64,000 nt of DNA from Gracilaria domingensis (GCA_022539475.1 VCMS01000126.1:1-64000), one strand, 5' to 3'; positions 11,430 through 22,450 are shown, numbered from the stretch's first letter. A program made the numbers and translations. The notes: generated by a model from the letters alone, not told the origin.

Positions 11430-13082
11430 CTACAGGTTCTCGATTACTGGAGTATTAATCAGCTTCAATATGCCGAGATGCAAGTTGCGTAACTTTTCGA
11501 ATAGAGGTCTCACTGTTTCCAACAGACTGCATAAAAACAACCTCTGGATCAATCCTACGGTCAAGAGGGTTTCGAGAGAGGGTTTCGATGAACGACAGAA
11601 TATGAGATATGTAATCAGAACGCTTGAGAGTATCCGCCTGAGATATCCTTTCGCACGACGGGGGCGTCTTTCCGCCTCGTCTTTTTGTGCATGTTGTAGG
11701 ATAGCTGTGTGTGCCTTTCGGATACTTTTCGTTTGCTTTTGAGAACGTCCGTTGAATGAGGTGGGAATAGGACTGCATAAAGATGAGCGAGGGGCTTTGC
11801 ATCTATGACACGGGCTTTCCGTTTTGGTCCCATGAAGAATGGACAGAATGTCCTTAGCCTCAGGAATGTCCGCACAATAACTTGCAAGCAGAGGATGGCA
11901 CACTCGACTTAGTTTGTCTTCCCCGATGAACTGAAAACCTTTCTGCGTGAGATTTAGAATGGGCTCCAGGACTTGACGAAGAGATTCTTGAAGGATTTGC
12001 ATCCTGGACTCGCCTAGAGACTTGCTAGAAACAAATGGCATTGCGCCTGCTTCAGATGCGGAAACCTCGATCAGTGTGGTAGGGAAGTATGCCACTACTG
12101 TGAGGTCATCACGGATACACTTACGGCGAAGCTCGTCGGAGAAGTTGGGAAATATGAGGTGAAGAGGATAGGCGGTAACCGATGTTTGCTTTAGAGTTGT
12201 TGAAGACTTATCGGTGTATACCTGCAGAAGACCTACGAAAGATTCACTGTAACTTATTTCTTGGGAGTACCACACTATTCTACTATCCAAAGAGCCCATG
12301 ACCATTTCCTTAAGTTTTGAGGTGGCGTCTCTTGCGAGAGAGCCGGACATGGGGTGAGATATTTTCGTGGAGTGGGTCTGAGGTATAGGGTGGAAGAATT
12401 TGTTTTCGTTGTTAGCCAACTGGAGCTGTTTCACAAGTGTCTGAACGGGGTCTCTCGTGTAGAGGGTGGCGCTGAACTTACATCCTTCTGGCGAGACAGT
12501 TCTGCGATTGAAACCGTCCTTTGAGGCGTATCGTTCGAAAATGGCGTTCTTCAGTTCTGTACAGCGCTTGGAACTGGTTATGGTCTCGTTGAATCGCTTT
12601 TGCGAGAATCGCGGGTCCCGAAGTAGCCCAATTAGCTCGTCCGCCTCACGATGACCAAGGTTGGAAGCTACTGAAGCCAGACAAACCGTGAGATAATCCA
12701 TATGCAAATCACCAAGGGCCTCCTCAGAAGGCACTGGGCGGGAACTGCTTCCGTGTTCTCGCTCTAATGCCACGGGACCCGGGGAAGGAGAAACACAATG
12801 CGAAGTGTCCGGAATGGGAGGGGCGCACGGAGTGGGGTCGACGATGTCCTCGGACACTGGAGGCTCGGGAAGGCGACAAGGGGCAGTGACCGTTTCGGAA
12901 GATGCGGGCGCGGGCGCGGAAAGCTTGAGACGCTTGCTTCTCCGAATGGGCCGGCTATTGTCGTCTTCCAGCGCTGCTTTCAGACGAAACGGGCAATGGT
13001 TGACATGCTGTTGAAGAGATAAGACTCCTCGGCGAGTAACGAAGGGGCACCCACGCTTCTTATGTGTACAGTAGTAGACCAT
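11430..13082 (-). pseudogene. Plavaka-like (CACTA-related) transposase remnant
   Basis: The first 28 codons of the open frame (up to 13166) look like leader. The Met at 13082 begins a Cys/His finger (YYCTHKKRGCPF ... HVNHC), as is usual at the N-terminus of Plavaka transposases of fungi and other eukaryotes. A Ser/Pro-rich linker follows. Then come blocks resembling that family: YPLHLIFPNFSDELRRK followed by VVAYFPTTLIEV, and CHPLLASYCADIPEAKDI followed by a zinc-knuckle-like CHRCKAP. Past that point the frame degenerates: an overlapping minus frame at 11455-11802 carries an equally plausible continuation, and the catalytic C-terminal half expected for an 800-1000 aa transposase is missing. 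It is therefore probably a frameshifted, truncated copy. Family recognition is by motif memory and moderately sure. Confidence 0.6.
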
Positions 13083-13451
13083 GGGAAGAAGAAATGAACG
13101 AGAAACGACGACAAAGACTGCAAGGGAAGGGAGTCCGAAGGGAGAAGGAGGTCGAGCGACAGTCAATATCGACGTGTTGCTCAGAACGGAGAATATATTT
13201 TGAGTTTAAATCACGTGCTTTCGTTCAAAAAGGAACGTAGGTACACGTCGAACTCAACACAAGGGTGTACTTCTCGTATTATCTACCACTGGTTATAAAC
13301 CTGTGGTTTCCCAACGTTGTACGCTGTACACTTGTCCAATCTCGCACAGAAAAATAAATCTCTTCCCTTCGCCGCCGCCGCCGCGCCTCCGACGTCCGAA
13401 CTTCCGTTACCGTCGTGAGCCATGCCATCGATATCATCGCGTTATACTCCG

Positions 13452-13526
13452 CTCCGTCGTACTTTTTCCCGCCCTTCACTTTATGGAGGCTCCATAAAGT
13501 AGAGGGCGGAAGAAAGTAGGACGGAG
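13452..13526. repeat. long hairpin, 36-nt arms
   Basis: Arms 13452-13487 and 13491-13526 match at 31 of 36 positions with a 3-nt loop, centred on TTTATGGAGGCTCCATAAA. It has the shape of a foldback or MITE-like terminal structure and lies 0.3 kb upstream of the Plavaka-like ORF on its 5' side. Confidence 0.75.
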
Positions 13527-13669
13527 TCATCCGTATCTCAGGGATGTATTCCGTGCAGTCTTTTCGTACGTTCTCCCATATCCTTCCACGTATCTTTGCT
13601 CTAAACTAACCAATCCTCACCGCGTTTCTTCGCGCTCTGCGACATGGAAACGGCAGGAAATAAGCTAAT

Positions 13670-13719
13670 CACCCTCAACTTCTTCTATTTGTTCAAGATA
13701 TAGAACGAGTTGAAGGGTG
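13670..13719. repeat. imperfect hairpin
   Basis: CACCCTCAACTT at 13670 pairs with GAGTTGAAGGGTG ending at 13719, and the pairing extends through CTTCTAT/ATAGAA with small mismatches. Short stem-loop with no coding context. Confidence 0.6.
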
Positions 13720-13802
13720 AAAACGGGAACCCGGTAACCCAAACCGACGACTGTAAGTACGCGACCAATAGTTCATTTCGTTGCGCCATAGGCTTTAGCT
13801 CT

Positions 13803-14560
13803 GCCTGTTCGCGATAGGCGATTCTGGTACTTGGTTGAGACATAGGTTTCTGTCTCGTTTATCGCATCTTGCGGTATGTTTGCTGCATGGGCATTCTCGG
13901 TGTCGTTGCTTGTGAGTTTTTGCTTCGAGACCTTTCGCGGTTTACGATGATATGGTCGGCTGGTAATCTAACCGATCCCTTTCCTGCTTCTTCTTCCGTT
14001 TGCGAGTTACCAGGTCCCTCGACTTTTCTAGCGCAACGTTTCTGTTTTGCTTTATCAATGGTACGTTCCATCGCAATTCAAATGTTTCCAACGGAGCATT
14101 GACTAACTTATGGATACTTTCTGCTTGCGTATACAGGTAAACGACCAATTTTATTTCATCTCTCCAGATCCATCATCGATCTTGAGAGACAAAATGAAAT
14201 TGGTCGTTTTACTGCCTGACTGTTCGGGATAGGCGATTCTGGTACTTGTTTGGGATATAGGCTAGATTCTCGTTTATCGCGTCTTGCGGTATGTTTGCTG
14301 CATGGGCATTCTTGGTGTCCTTGCTTGTGAGTTCTCGCTTCGACACCTTTCGCGGTTTACGATGATATGGTCGGCTGGTAATCTAACCGATCCCTTTCCT
14401 GCTTCTTCTTCCGTTTGCGAGTTACCAGGTCCCTCGACTTTTCTAGCGCAACGTTTCTGTTTCGTTTTATCAATGGTACGTTCCATCGCATTTCAAATGT
14501 ATCCACCGGATCATTGACTAACTTATGGATACTTTCCGCTTGCGTATACAGGTAAATGAC
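13803..14560. repeat. two direct copies of a 342-bp unit, 415 bp apart
   Basis: 13803-14144 and 14218-14560 are about 90% identical by eye. Both start at CTGTTCG.GATAGGCGATTCTGG and end at GCGTATACAGGTAAA. The 73-bp interval is dominated by an inverted repeat (14140-14164 with 14184-14208). Long frames in both copies (13869-14102, 14284-14517) are conserved only because the repeats are, and show no known motif. The pair could be tandem duplicates or ends of a small non-autonomous element. Confidence 0.8.
14140..14208. repeat. 25-bp inverted repeat between the two direct repeats
   Basis: AACGACCAATTTTATTTC at 14140 onward pairs with 14184-14208 (ending GAAATTGGTCGTT), with two mismatches and a 19-nt loop. 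It begins exactly at the end of the first 342-bp repeat. Confidence 0.75.
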
Positions 14561-14597
14561 TTTTGATGCGTACGTAGCTCACGAATTGCAGGTGCAG

Positions 14598-14774
14598 GTT
14601 CCTCAAGTAGGGAACCATGCATCTGGGCATGGTTCCCTACATGAGGAACGGAGAGGATGAGGCGCTTCGCGCCTCATCCTCTCGGAGTGCGTATTTGTTC
14701 TACCGATACAGCACTATGGTGGAGGTGCAGTCTGCGGCATCTGCCGCAGATTGCGCCTACACCCGCTCCATCAT
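14598..14774. repeat. cluster of three consecutive strong hairpins
   Basis: Hairpin 1: arms 14598-14620 and 14627-14649 (core TAGGGAACCATGC, 6-nt loop). Hairpin 2: perfect 15-bp arms 14651-14665 and 14669-14683 with loop TTC. Hairpin 3: inner perfect TCTGCGGCA/TGCCGCAGA (14731-14739, 14742-14750) inside a longer imperfect stem 14716-14774. Hairpins 1 and 2 abut each other and the third begins 33 bp later. No promoter or gene was identified next to them. Confidence 0.8.
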
Positions 14775-15210
14775 GGGGAAATGGTACATGTAATATAGCG
14801 AAGTAGTGGTTAGCAAAAGCGGTCGATAGAAGAATAGATACGAATAAAACGGTATGATTTCATAATGGGCATCATCTGTACTAGCACTAGTATTCCATGC
14901 GTTGCAGGGTATCATTCCGCAGAAGGTATCGTGTAATGTGCACCTTAATGGAAACTGAACCTAGACTTCGCGAAATACGGTTCAGGTAGCCCTCGACTAA
15001 ATAACTAGCACGAGTGGAAAACCCCCCAGTATTTACTGCACAGAGATTCTGGACGACCCAAGCAATTATCTGCAAATTTTGAAATAATTGATCTCGATAT
15101 TTTTTCAAAAAATTTACTGGACGACCCTTGCCAATTTCTGGACGACCCTCGCCAAAAACTAGCATCTGCAAGAGACAGACGACCCCTCGAGAGGGCTGTC
15201 AGACCTTGCG
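14775..15210. other. no gene seen
   Basis: Spacer before the chromodomain remnant. It contains two imperfect copies of CTGGACGACCC.GCCA near 15050-15150. No frame with recognisable motifs. Confidence 0.4.
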
Positions 15211-16661
15211 ATGTTATCCTCGCACATTCCCGAGTCTTCGGACTCCCACCGTTTAATTCATTCTCGCTTTATCGCGGAAGTTACACCGCCTACTGACGTG
15301 CTTTCAAATCCCGTCGCTCCACCTAAGGAGGGGAAGGAGAATGCCCGCCTTGGCGTGAAGGATGTACTTCCGGTGTCGCAACCGTCATCAAACGCACGTG
15401 GCACACGGAATAATGATGTGGAATCGCCTCTGGGCTCCGTCCAGGACGGCCACGTTCAGGGTACAACGATTGTCTGGTCGGCAGATCCGCAGTCGCGTGC
15501 TGATGTTTCGAAGACCGCCCACCCCTCTGCAGAGGACGGCAGTCGCGTCAGCGCTCGTAATCACACGTCCTTCGACAAGGTTCTGCCTCACCAAACTGGT
15601 ATTACTCCCCCAACCAGGGAAGTATCCCCAGAAGACTCCGTTCCATTGCCTGACACGCAGGAGTCCCCAGACGATCGCTCTCGCGAAGCTCCCTCGGCAC
15701 AGCCGGCAAAGGACTTGTACAACCGGCCGCCTCGGCTGAGTAATGACACAGGACACCTGGTAACGCAATCTGAAGGCGCACCGGATATGCTCCGTTGCCG
15801 TCTACCGCCGTTGGCGTTTGCGACGCATCACGCAGTGTCGCGCGAAGCGAGCAAGTCACGTTAGATCCCGGTACAGTTAGCACTCCTCCATAGGACTGTG
15901 CAGCACAGAGTGAAGTGGAACTTTCTCACCCCGAGAAGGATTCAGTTAGTATCGACACTGACCCGCTCGCGGGGAGTTCACCCTCGAACCATCGCGATGA
16001 CGTTAGTCGCCGCGACGGGACCCCAGAATCTGGAGAGGCAGATCTGAGCCGCACGGAGGTAATTTCTAACACTATTCCTGCAGGAGAGCCGTTGCGCAAC
16101 GTGGCACTTGGCGTACAATGCACACCACTCAGTGGGCCAGCTCGACTGTCAGACAGTGTTAACCCGGCCAATCGTCGTGTACGATCACGTGAACCGGCAC
16201 GGACCGTGGCAACCGATCCCCCCCCCCAACCGATTTTGTCGTCAGGAAGAGCGCGAGCTCGTTCACGCGTACCGGCGGAATCCGCCCAACGTACTGAGAC
16301 GCGGAGCTTAAAACTCTTTAGTCCGACTCGGACGACTGTGGCCAAACCGCCGAAAGCGTTGGAAGCTCCCGAGAAGCTCGCGGAAGTGCCTGACACCCCG
16401 CTACACCCCAGTGAGGAGCACGGTAAGAACGACGACACAGTTCGGGAAGCGTATCCGAAGGAGTTCGTGATGGACCACATTGTGGGACACAGGCACAACT
16501 CAAGAGGGTAAACTCTCTACCGTGTTCGCTGGTACGGCTGGCCGCCGTCTAGAGAAATGGAAGAGCCGGTTGAACACCTCCCCCGATCTCAAATCGTGCG
16601 CTACCATCCCCGTATCAAAACGGGTTTGCCACGCAACATTGACATGGCCCTTGTAGGGTAG
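15211..16661 (+). pseudogene. C-terminal part of a chromodomain-bearing Ty3/gypsy element
   Basis: Two frames (15211-15864 and 15915-16511) are rich in Ser, Pro, Asp and charged residues and look like a single disordered linker interrupted by a frameshift near 15865-15915. The second ends in KEFVMDHIVGHRHN, a TAA at 16509-16511, and continues in the same frame with LYRVRWYGWPPS, EMEEPVEHLP and IVRYHPRI. That is a chromodomain of the kind found at the C-terminus of chromovirus integrases, where it steers integration to marked chromatin. The in-frame stop and the upstream shift show that the copy is decayed. No integrase core is visible in front, so the 5' part is missing. A host chromodomain protein is less likely given the wording and the surroundings. 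Confidence 0.75.
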
Positions 16662-17079
16662 CATGAACGTCGATGGACGGATGGTAAGCTCTTGCCGGTG
16701 AGCATCGTCGCGACCAGCGAGGAACGACCGCTTCAACGCGGAACTGTACTGTGTACGCCATCAGCCCCGTTTTGAGGGATCGAGATGAACACTCGAGAAG
16801 AAGAATGAATGTCTCGAAGGAGAGAAGGGAACTCTCCGTAGATATAGACACTCTGGTGAGGAAGAAGAACCTTGAGAGAGAGAGAAGAAGAAGATAGATG
16901 TAGAATTTGAAAACCCCTGGAACGGAGAATTTGGAAATCCTTGGAAAGGAAGAGGAAGTGAAATAAGCATACAGAAGAATCTGGTTTAAGGAAAAGCACA
17001 GTTTTACTGGTACACTATTTATGGTCTAACCCGCTACTCGGTACTTAGATCGCCAAGCGAGCATTACTACGGTTCACTA
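16662..17079. other. no gene seen; purine-rich patch
   Basis: Bases 16790-16960 are strongly purine-rich on the + strand (repeated GAAGAAG, GAGAGAGAGA). This could be the polypurine tract region or low-complexity filler between the two convergent remnants. Confidence 0.4.
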
Positions 17080-19023
17080 TTACGAGGACGAACCCCCAGC
17101 ACCATCGGGCCCCGAAGGGTTACCCGGTTGACCAAAGTGGCTCTGGAGGGCATCCCGCAACTGCCTGACATTCCCCGAACCGGGCGTCTGCACCCCCGAC
17201 TCATTCAAGAATTGGGCGATAATTGCAGCGCGCTCCGCATCGGAGATGTTTCCAAAAGTAGTCCCGCTCGCAGCGACGACTGTGTTCGCAGGAGCGCTCG
17301 TATTAGGAGTGATCGCTGGTACCGCCATCAGCGTGTTTGAAGGACCTGGAACAGGAGTCGCGTTAACTTCGATCTCGTCCTGTACGACTTCCACCTCGGG
17401 TGCGTCATCCAGGATTGGATCCTCGTCCCCGACGCGGTGGAAGAACTCATCGGTGATGATGAAGCCGACCGGGTGCCCAACAGGGACATATCTCTCGGCA
17501 TGCCGGAGTACATCGGCTTCAGCTCAGCTGATAATCGTCCGTTTCCACGGGTCGTAGAAGACGTAGTCACCCGCGAAGGGAGCGCGACGCCCCTAAGATC
17601 TGTCCGTAGGTCTATCTCCGTCCTCTCGACGGCTGTGTTGCACAGCAACCTGGGTCCAGTCGACATTTTCGATGACTCGCAGCAGCGATAGAAGTTCGGA
17701 AAAGTTTCCATTACCGCCGGAACCGAAAGATCTAGGGATCGGATGTGGCTACGCAGACGCGGAGGAATGAACCACAGCCGATACGGGTCGTACGCCTCTT
17801 GGAGGATGTAAACTGCCCTGCGGGCAGCCCACTCCGTGATAGCAACGGCCCACCATCCCGAGAACGGGTCAGCGAGGAGTCGGCTCCCCACGTACGTGAT
17901 ACACGGAGGCAGCTCCACGTAACATCCACGGCATACTTCCAGAGATCCCCAGATGAATGGGAGTGGTACATAACTTCCACGCATGTGGTTCGGACGAAGT
18001 CGGTTCGCCTCAAGAGTTCTGAAACGGAATCAAGTATCCCCATCGGGAGCGGCTACGACGCTCAAAGCGGATCATATTCTGCAGTTATCAGACCGCGAAC
18101 GATGCAGGAGATACCGGAATTCAGCACGCAGAAGCGGACGCGTCTAAAACAGAAGATTCTGGTGAACATCAACATCTTGGTACTGTCCAATCGAACTCGC
18201 AATCCGAGCCATTCTATTCCCGCAAGGAATCTCGCCCATCGTGCGGTAGAAGGCCACATCGAAATGGTGTTCTCCCGGGACCGGGTGTTACGAGTATGTA
18301 CGGTGACGAAGCTGTTGAGCCTGGCGAATTAGCCCGGCTCGAGCGGACGCATGGGACTTCCCACGACTGTGGACGATAGCCTGGTTGGGAACGGTAATCC
18401 GGCGTTGCCAGTCGAACGTCATCGTCATGAAGACGCGAAATCCTCCTGGTAACATGCCACTGCCATCGCCATACGCCTCAGCGATGTTGAATTGACTAGC
18501 CCCATGAGGGTGAAACCACGGCGCCCGGAGATACGAAGACGGATTCCTTCGAGGATCCACGGCCTCTAGCTCCTCATAGAAGGCCCGGTTACCGGGACCC
18601 GGATTGAACATCGGCGGAGCCTGCATGGCAGAGAAGCCCCAGTTCCACGGTTGCATCGTGGTACTGTGTTGGTTGGACATACCCAGCTTGGGGAAGCGGC
18701 GCGGAACGAAAGCCGGAAAAGTAACCCTGCGGCGCAGATGTATTGACGCCCGCAGCCTGCGGAGATGCGGCCCCGACGTTGGGTTGACTAGGCCCAGCCC
18801 CCTGGTTGGCTTGGTTCTGTTGAGTGCATTGGTTGTTCGTTGCCTTGGCGGACGGAGTCCGCAACGCAGGTGCGAATATAACCCGAGGTATCGGAGGAGA
18901 CGAACGATTCGCGTTAGCGCTTTCTGAACTCGCGTGAGAGGAGACTGGATTTGTCGCTACAGGCGAGAGCAGGTTGTGCGCAGGAGTTGTGCGAACACGA
19001 GGAGTCGGTATCGCCCCGCTCAT
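17080..19023 (-). pseudogene. decayed unknown ORF of about 640 codons, convergent to the chromodomain remnant
   Basis: Consecutive minus frames join into one protein when shifts are allowed. 19023-18589 is a Ser/Pro/Asn/Gln-rich N-terminus. 18680-18288 contains QPWNWGFSAM and FNIAEAYGDGSGM. A frame around 18290-18130 reads HHFDVAFYRTMGEIP. 17984-17550 contains FSGWWAVAITEWAA and WFIPPRLRSHIRSLDLSV. The last frame, 17394-17080, ends in a short helical stretch (ISDAERAAIIAQFL) and a Gly/Ser tail. At least four frameshifts or stops are needed. I do not recognise the family. Position, tail-to-tail with a gypsy end and next to an LTR-like block, suggests an extra element-borne ORF or a captured gene, but this is inference. 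Confidence 0.5.
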
Positions 19024-19202
19024 CGCGGTGGATATTTATACTCTTGCGAAGCGAGGTGGAGGATTGCTCCGGCGGTTGGTTCGCTCCTAAAGGAGGGGGA
19101 TATGTAGAGCAACGCGTTTGCGGAACTTTGTGGCTTATGCGATTCATACTAATCGCTCCGGTACGGAGGTGAGGTATAGCTCTTTTTGAGTTGTACGTGG
19201 AT

Positions 19203-19242
19203 TGACCAATTACTTTGGGATGGTCACAATGGGAATTGGTCA
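19203..19242. repeat. short inverted repeat TGACCAATT/AATTGGTCA
   Basis: Perfect 9-bp arms at 19203-19211 and 19234-19242, upstream of the unknown minus-strand ORF and the LTR-like block. Confidence 0.5.
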
Positions 19243-19367
19243 CGGTCGTGTACACAGCTTTGTTGGATTCTTCATACACTTGTGGTGCTTGCCACGCCCA
19301 TTCCTAGGGAGAACTAGTACTATTTCTAACGTTTTAGATATTTAAAATATTCTACTAATTTTCACCA

Positions 19368-19800
19368 TGACAGTGGGGTCGGCCACCCTACTTAGGTACG
19401 TGAGCTCGACCCACACTGGGCAAGTAAACGCACCAAGAAAGTGTTGGCTCTCAGTCAGGAACCCCTGGTGCGTGATAGCCTCCTCGCAGAGAGTCACTGC
19501 CTCGTGAGGGACTAGTCATCCATCTTGTGGAGCTTTCTGTCACTACTGTGTGTATTGTTTTACTTGTTTCCTTTGTTCTCGTCACTACTGAACAGGTACG
19601 CACGACCCTCGTGCCCTTGTTTCTTTCTGCCTCGTCTTGTTGATCTGGTGGCTCGCCCCGCTCGTCGCGGCCCGCGCCACATCAGTGTGTGTGTGTCGGT
19701 CTTGTGACATCTCACGCCCGGCATCGCTGTTGTCTACACAACACACCCGACTTCTTGGCCGACTCTCTTGAGCTCCCTACGCCCGTCGTGAGGGTTTGGT
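19368..19800 (+). mobile_element. LTR-like block with a primer-binding-like end
   Basis: Non-coding, pyrimidine-rich on the + strand. It begins TGACAGTGGGGTCGG after an AT-rich stretch and ends just before TTTGGTATCGGG, a string like the tRNA primer site that follows LTRs. Layout and wording (CTAGTCATCC, then TTGTTT runs, then TACACCCG) resemble a second block at 35460-36290. No second identical copy is in the window, so LTR status is inferred. Confidence 0.4.
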
Positions 19801-19968
19801 ATCGGGTTACACCCGACTCGTAGCACCATTCCTGGGAGCGCTCTTTCTGCTGTGCTTACCTCTTCGAGGGAAGGTCCCGAACGCCTTTCGTGTCTTCTCC
19901 CTGTGCAGGGTTTTGCAACACACCAAGCAGTTGTGGACCACAAGCATGAAGCCTCAAAGCGAAGGCTA

Positions 19969-20436
19969 ATGCCTGATGATGATGCGACGCGGGCTTTTGG
20001 CCCGCACTAGGGAATCGCAGGCGCAGAAAGAAAAAGGCAACCGAGAACAAAGGAAGCCATTCGGAGAAAGAAACGCTGCCTTCAAGAAAAGCAAAAGGGA
20101 AGAGAGCGTCGACAAATTACTCCTAATATAAAAACTCTTAGAGCCCAAACCCGGATAGGTAGAGGTGCAAGTGCGAGTGCATCTTTGCAAGTCCGGCAGT
20201 TGGAGCAGTTCGGCATAATGGTAGATTGCTTTGCTCGAAGAAACCAACTTCAGATCACGAAACCCTGCACTTTATTACCTCCCCCACTTTCTAGCGACTC
20301 ATGCGAAATAGATTCAGACTCGTTTGCGCTTTCTGAGAGCGAGGTCAGAGACGAGATTTCGCACTCTTGGGAAGCCCCCAGCGGACCCTCTTCTAGTAAC
20401 GTTGAGGATATCAAAGACGTATCCAAGAATGTTTGA
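19969..20436 (+). pseudogene. unknown basic/acidic ORF with one in-frame stop
   Basis: From ATG 19969 the frame is open except for TAG at 20007-20009. It encodes an Arg/Lys-rich helical segment (ERKRQPRTKEAIRRKK and onward), then RQLEQFGIMVDCFARRN, then a Ser/Asp/Glu-rich tail ending DIKDVSKNV. No family recognised. It directly follows the LTR-like block, so a gag-like protein of that element is possible. Confidence 0.35.
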
Positions 20437-20608
20437 CTACAATTTTATTACCGGCGCGGCACGCGGAGCTCGAAGGGCAAAGTCTTTAGCGAAGCGAGCC
20501 ACAGGCGAGCGTAGCGAAAGCCTTGCCGCTTTCCGAGCTGAAGTAAAGGCAACGTCAACTTCTTTACTCTCTAGAATCGCTATCTTCGACTTTATTCTTC
20601 GCAGCGAG

Positions 20609-21735
20609 TTATTCTTCGTAGCAAGATTGCGGTTGAAAAGCAAAACATCTTTTGTCAAATTTCCAATTCGAAATCATGACAACGGTATAGTACGCTATCA
20701 GAAAGAGCTCCTTCTTAAACGGCCATCTCCCTAGAAATAAACCAAACGGATTGTTCATATACCCAATTCCCCACTCGTTCTCCATTCTTTGCTTTCTGAT
20801 ACACTTGTTATACAGGCTTCTGTAAATCCACACCGTGCTCTCGTTTCGCTTGTATGGCACGAAAAGCTCTCCTCCTCCAGCAAAGCCCATTTCCGCCATT
20901 ACATGTTGTCATGGTAAAAGAAACTTTTCCGGCTGTCTCAACAATCCGAAGTTGTGTACATTTTGCGTTCGCTGTCCGCTCTTTTATCGGACACTTTGAT
21001 ACGAATGAAACCGTCGAATATATCACAGAAGACCAGAATTGAGAACGCATGAGCTTTCTTATATCCGTCGTATGCGCGCTCTTGTTCGATGTTGTCGCAT
21101 GGCCTCCACCGCAAATTCTTGTTACTATCAACGAAGAAAACACATTTCGGAAAGCCGACGATAAGTCCCTCCATGGAGATACGTTCGACCGAATCCGGCC
21201 AACGAATTAGTTTTGGGTTCAACTGCTCCAGGTTGGTAAACACTGCAAAGATGGCATGTCTAAAGTAGTTCGAGACCGTGTCTGGTGATATATTATATCG
21301 ATGCCCAATTCTTTCCATACCTTCCCCATCTTCGTTTGAACCCCCCCTAACATCAAAAAACATGAAGAGAATTTCTTGAGTTCCAAGTCGCCGTTTTCTT
21401 GAACCCCTCGTTTGGCCAACGAATTCTTCCCGTACGTCCATTGGAAATCGTGGTTCTTCATATGCAAGGTCATGTAACGCATCAAACTCTTCGCGGGTTA
21501 GGTGTGCTGTTATCTCGAGCAGCCTGACGTCAGGATCGAGGTTGCTAATAACCTCATAGAGACTGAAAGATGGCCGTCGGGCGCAACGAGCTTTACAGCC
21601 AGTCAAAGAATTTCCACGTCCTAGGCCTTGCTCTTTTCTCTGTCCTGGTGATATGATCGATTCGACTTTGAGACAGGGCAACGCCTTGCGAGACAAGCAT
21701 GCGCGTGTGTGCTGCGGTTTGAGACATTTGCTCAT
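20609..21735 (-). pseudogene. PIF/Harbinger-type (HARBI1-like, DDE_Tnp_4) transposase, frameshifted
   Basis: The 21735-20938 frame (265 codons) carries a helical N-terminal part (LTREEFDALHDLAYEE), a winged-helix-like block (GHRYNISPDTVSNYFRHAI) and the start of the DDE nuclease (VFFVDSNKNLRWRP, then YDGYKKAHAFSILVF). The C-terminal third continues in another minus frame (20899-20609) with GFAGGGELFVPYK, IRKQRMENEWGIGY and FLGRWPFKKEL, matching the family's last acidic residue region. The shift falls near 20940. The first Asp (FVD) and last Glu (RMENEW) are visible; the middle Asp region is damaged. Harbinger elements also encode a Myb-like partner, which is not seen here. No terminal inverted repeats were found by eye. 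Confidence 0.75.
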
Positions 21736-21995
21736 CTACTAGCTAACAGAGCAGCAGTTTGTTGTTGATAACGACGGTGTGGAGGCATATGGGCTGAGAG
21801 TAGAGCACTGGGCTTCGTTTCGGTACAAGAGAATCGTAAGAACAGAATAAGAGATTTTCTTATTTCGAATTAGAAAATGGGCCCCAATCGAGGGCTTATC
21901 TGCTGAAAGAAAATTCCTCAGTTAAAAGACCCTGTTGGAATGATAGGCTTCTTCGACGGCTTGCACATACCGACTGTTTTATTTTCTGAAAGTTT

Positions 21996-22450
21996 GTGTT
22001 TAATGCGCAGTCCGACCCTCTTGAAAACAAGATCAGGCAAGACACGCTTCCTGAGTCAGTCATAGGTAGTGACGAAGGACAAAGGGATCTTTTACAGTCG
22101 TTCAGACAGGATAACGCAGTTCAATCAATGCCGCAAAAAAATGTTTCTCATGGTCATAGTATTCAGTTACCAAGATCCGGTGGGATACCGGCATTCAAAA
22201 AAGCAGCTTTGGAGTCAAACATGATTGAAAATAGAACAAATCGCTTGTTGGATGCAACTAGTCAGTGTGCCATTGCTGTTGTATCCGACCCATAAATTGC
22301 CAAAGCCACCAAAGTTCTGCAGTCTAGCTTGACTTCCAACTTTCCTGATGAGAACTTAAGTTGTGAGAAAGCAATCAGAGACCTTGGGCCAATTCACACC
22401 GAAGTAATTTCGAAATCAATGGGTGGAGGAACTATTGGCAATAAAAGGTA
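21996..22450 (+). pseudogene. unknown ORF with in-frame stop
   Basis: The frame 21996-22295 ends at TAA, but the same frame resumes at once (IAKATKVLQSSLTSNFPDEN and so on) to a second stop near 22450. The encoded protein is polar, rich in Ser, Asn and Gln, and not recognised. It lies just outside the first flanking repeat of the DIRS-like element. It could be the end of an older element or a broken small gene. Confidence 0.35.

Noticed and set aside
13446-14774. tRNA or rRNA genes among the hairpins
   Set aside because: No cloverleaf with T-loop GTTC.A.TC and acceptor pairing was found, and no rRNA core sequence.
15388-16498. Long minus frames opposite the chromodomain remnant
   Set aside because: The + strand has the chromodomain and matching Ser/Pro-rich linker; the minus frames show no motif.
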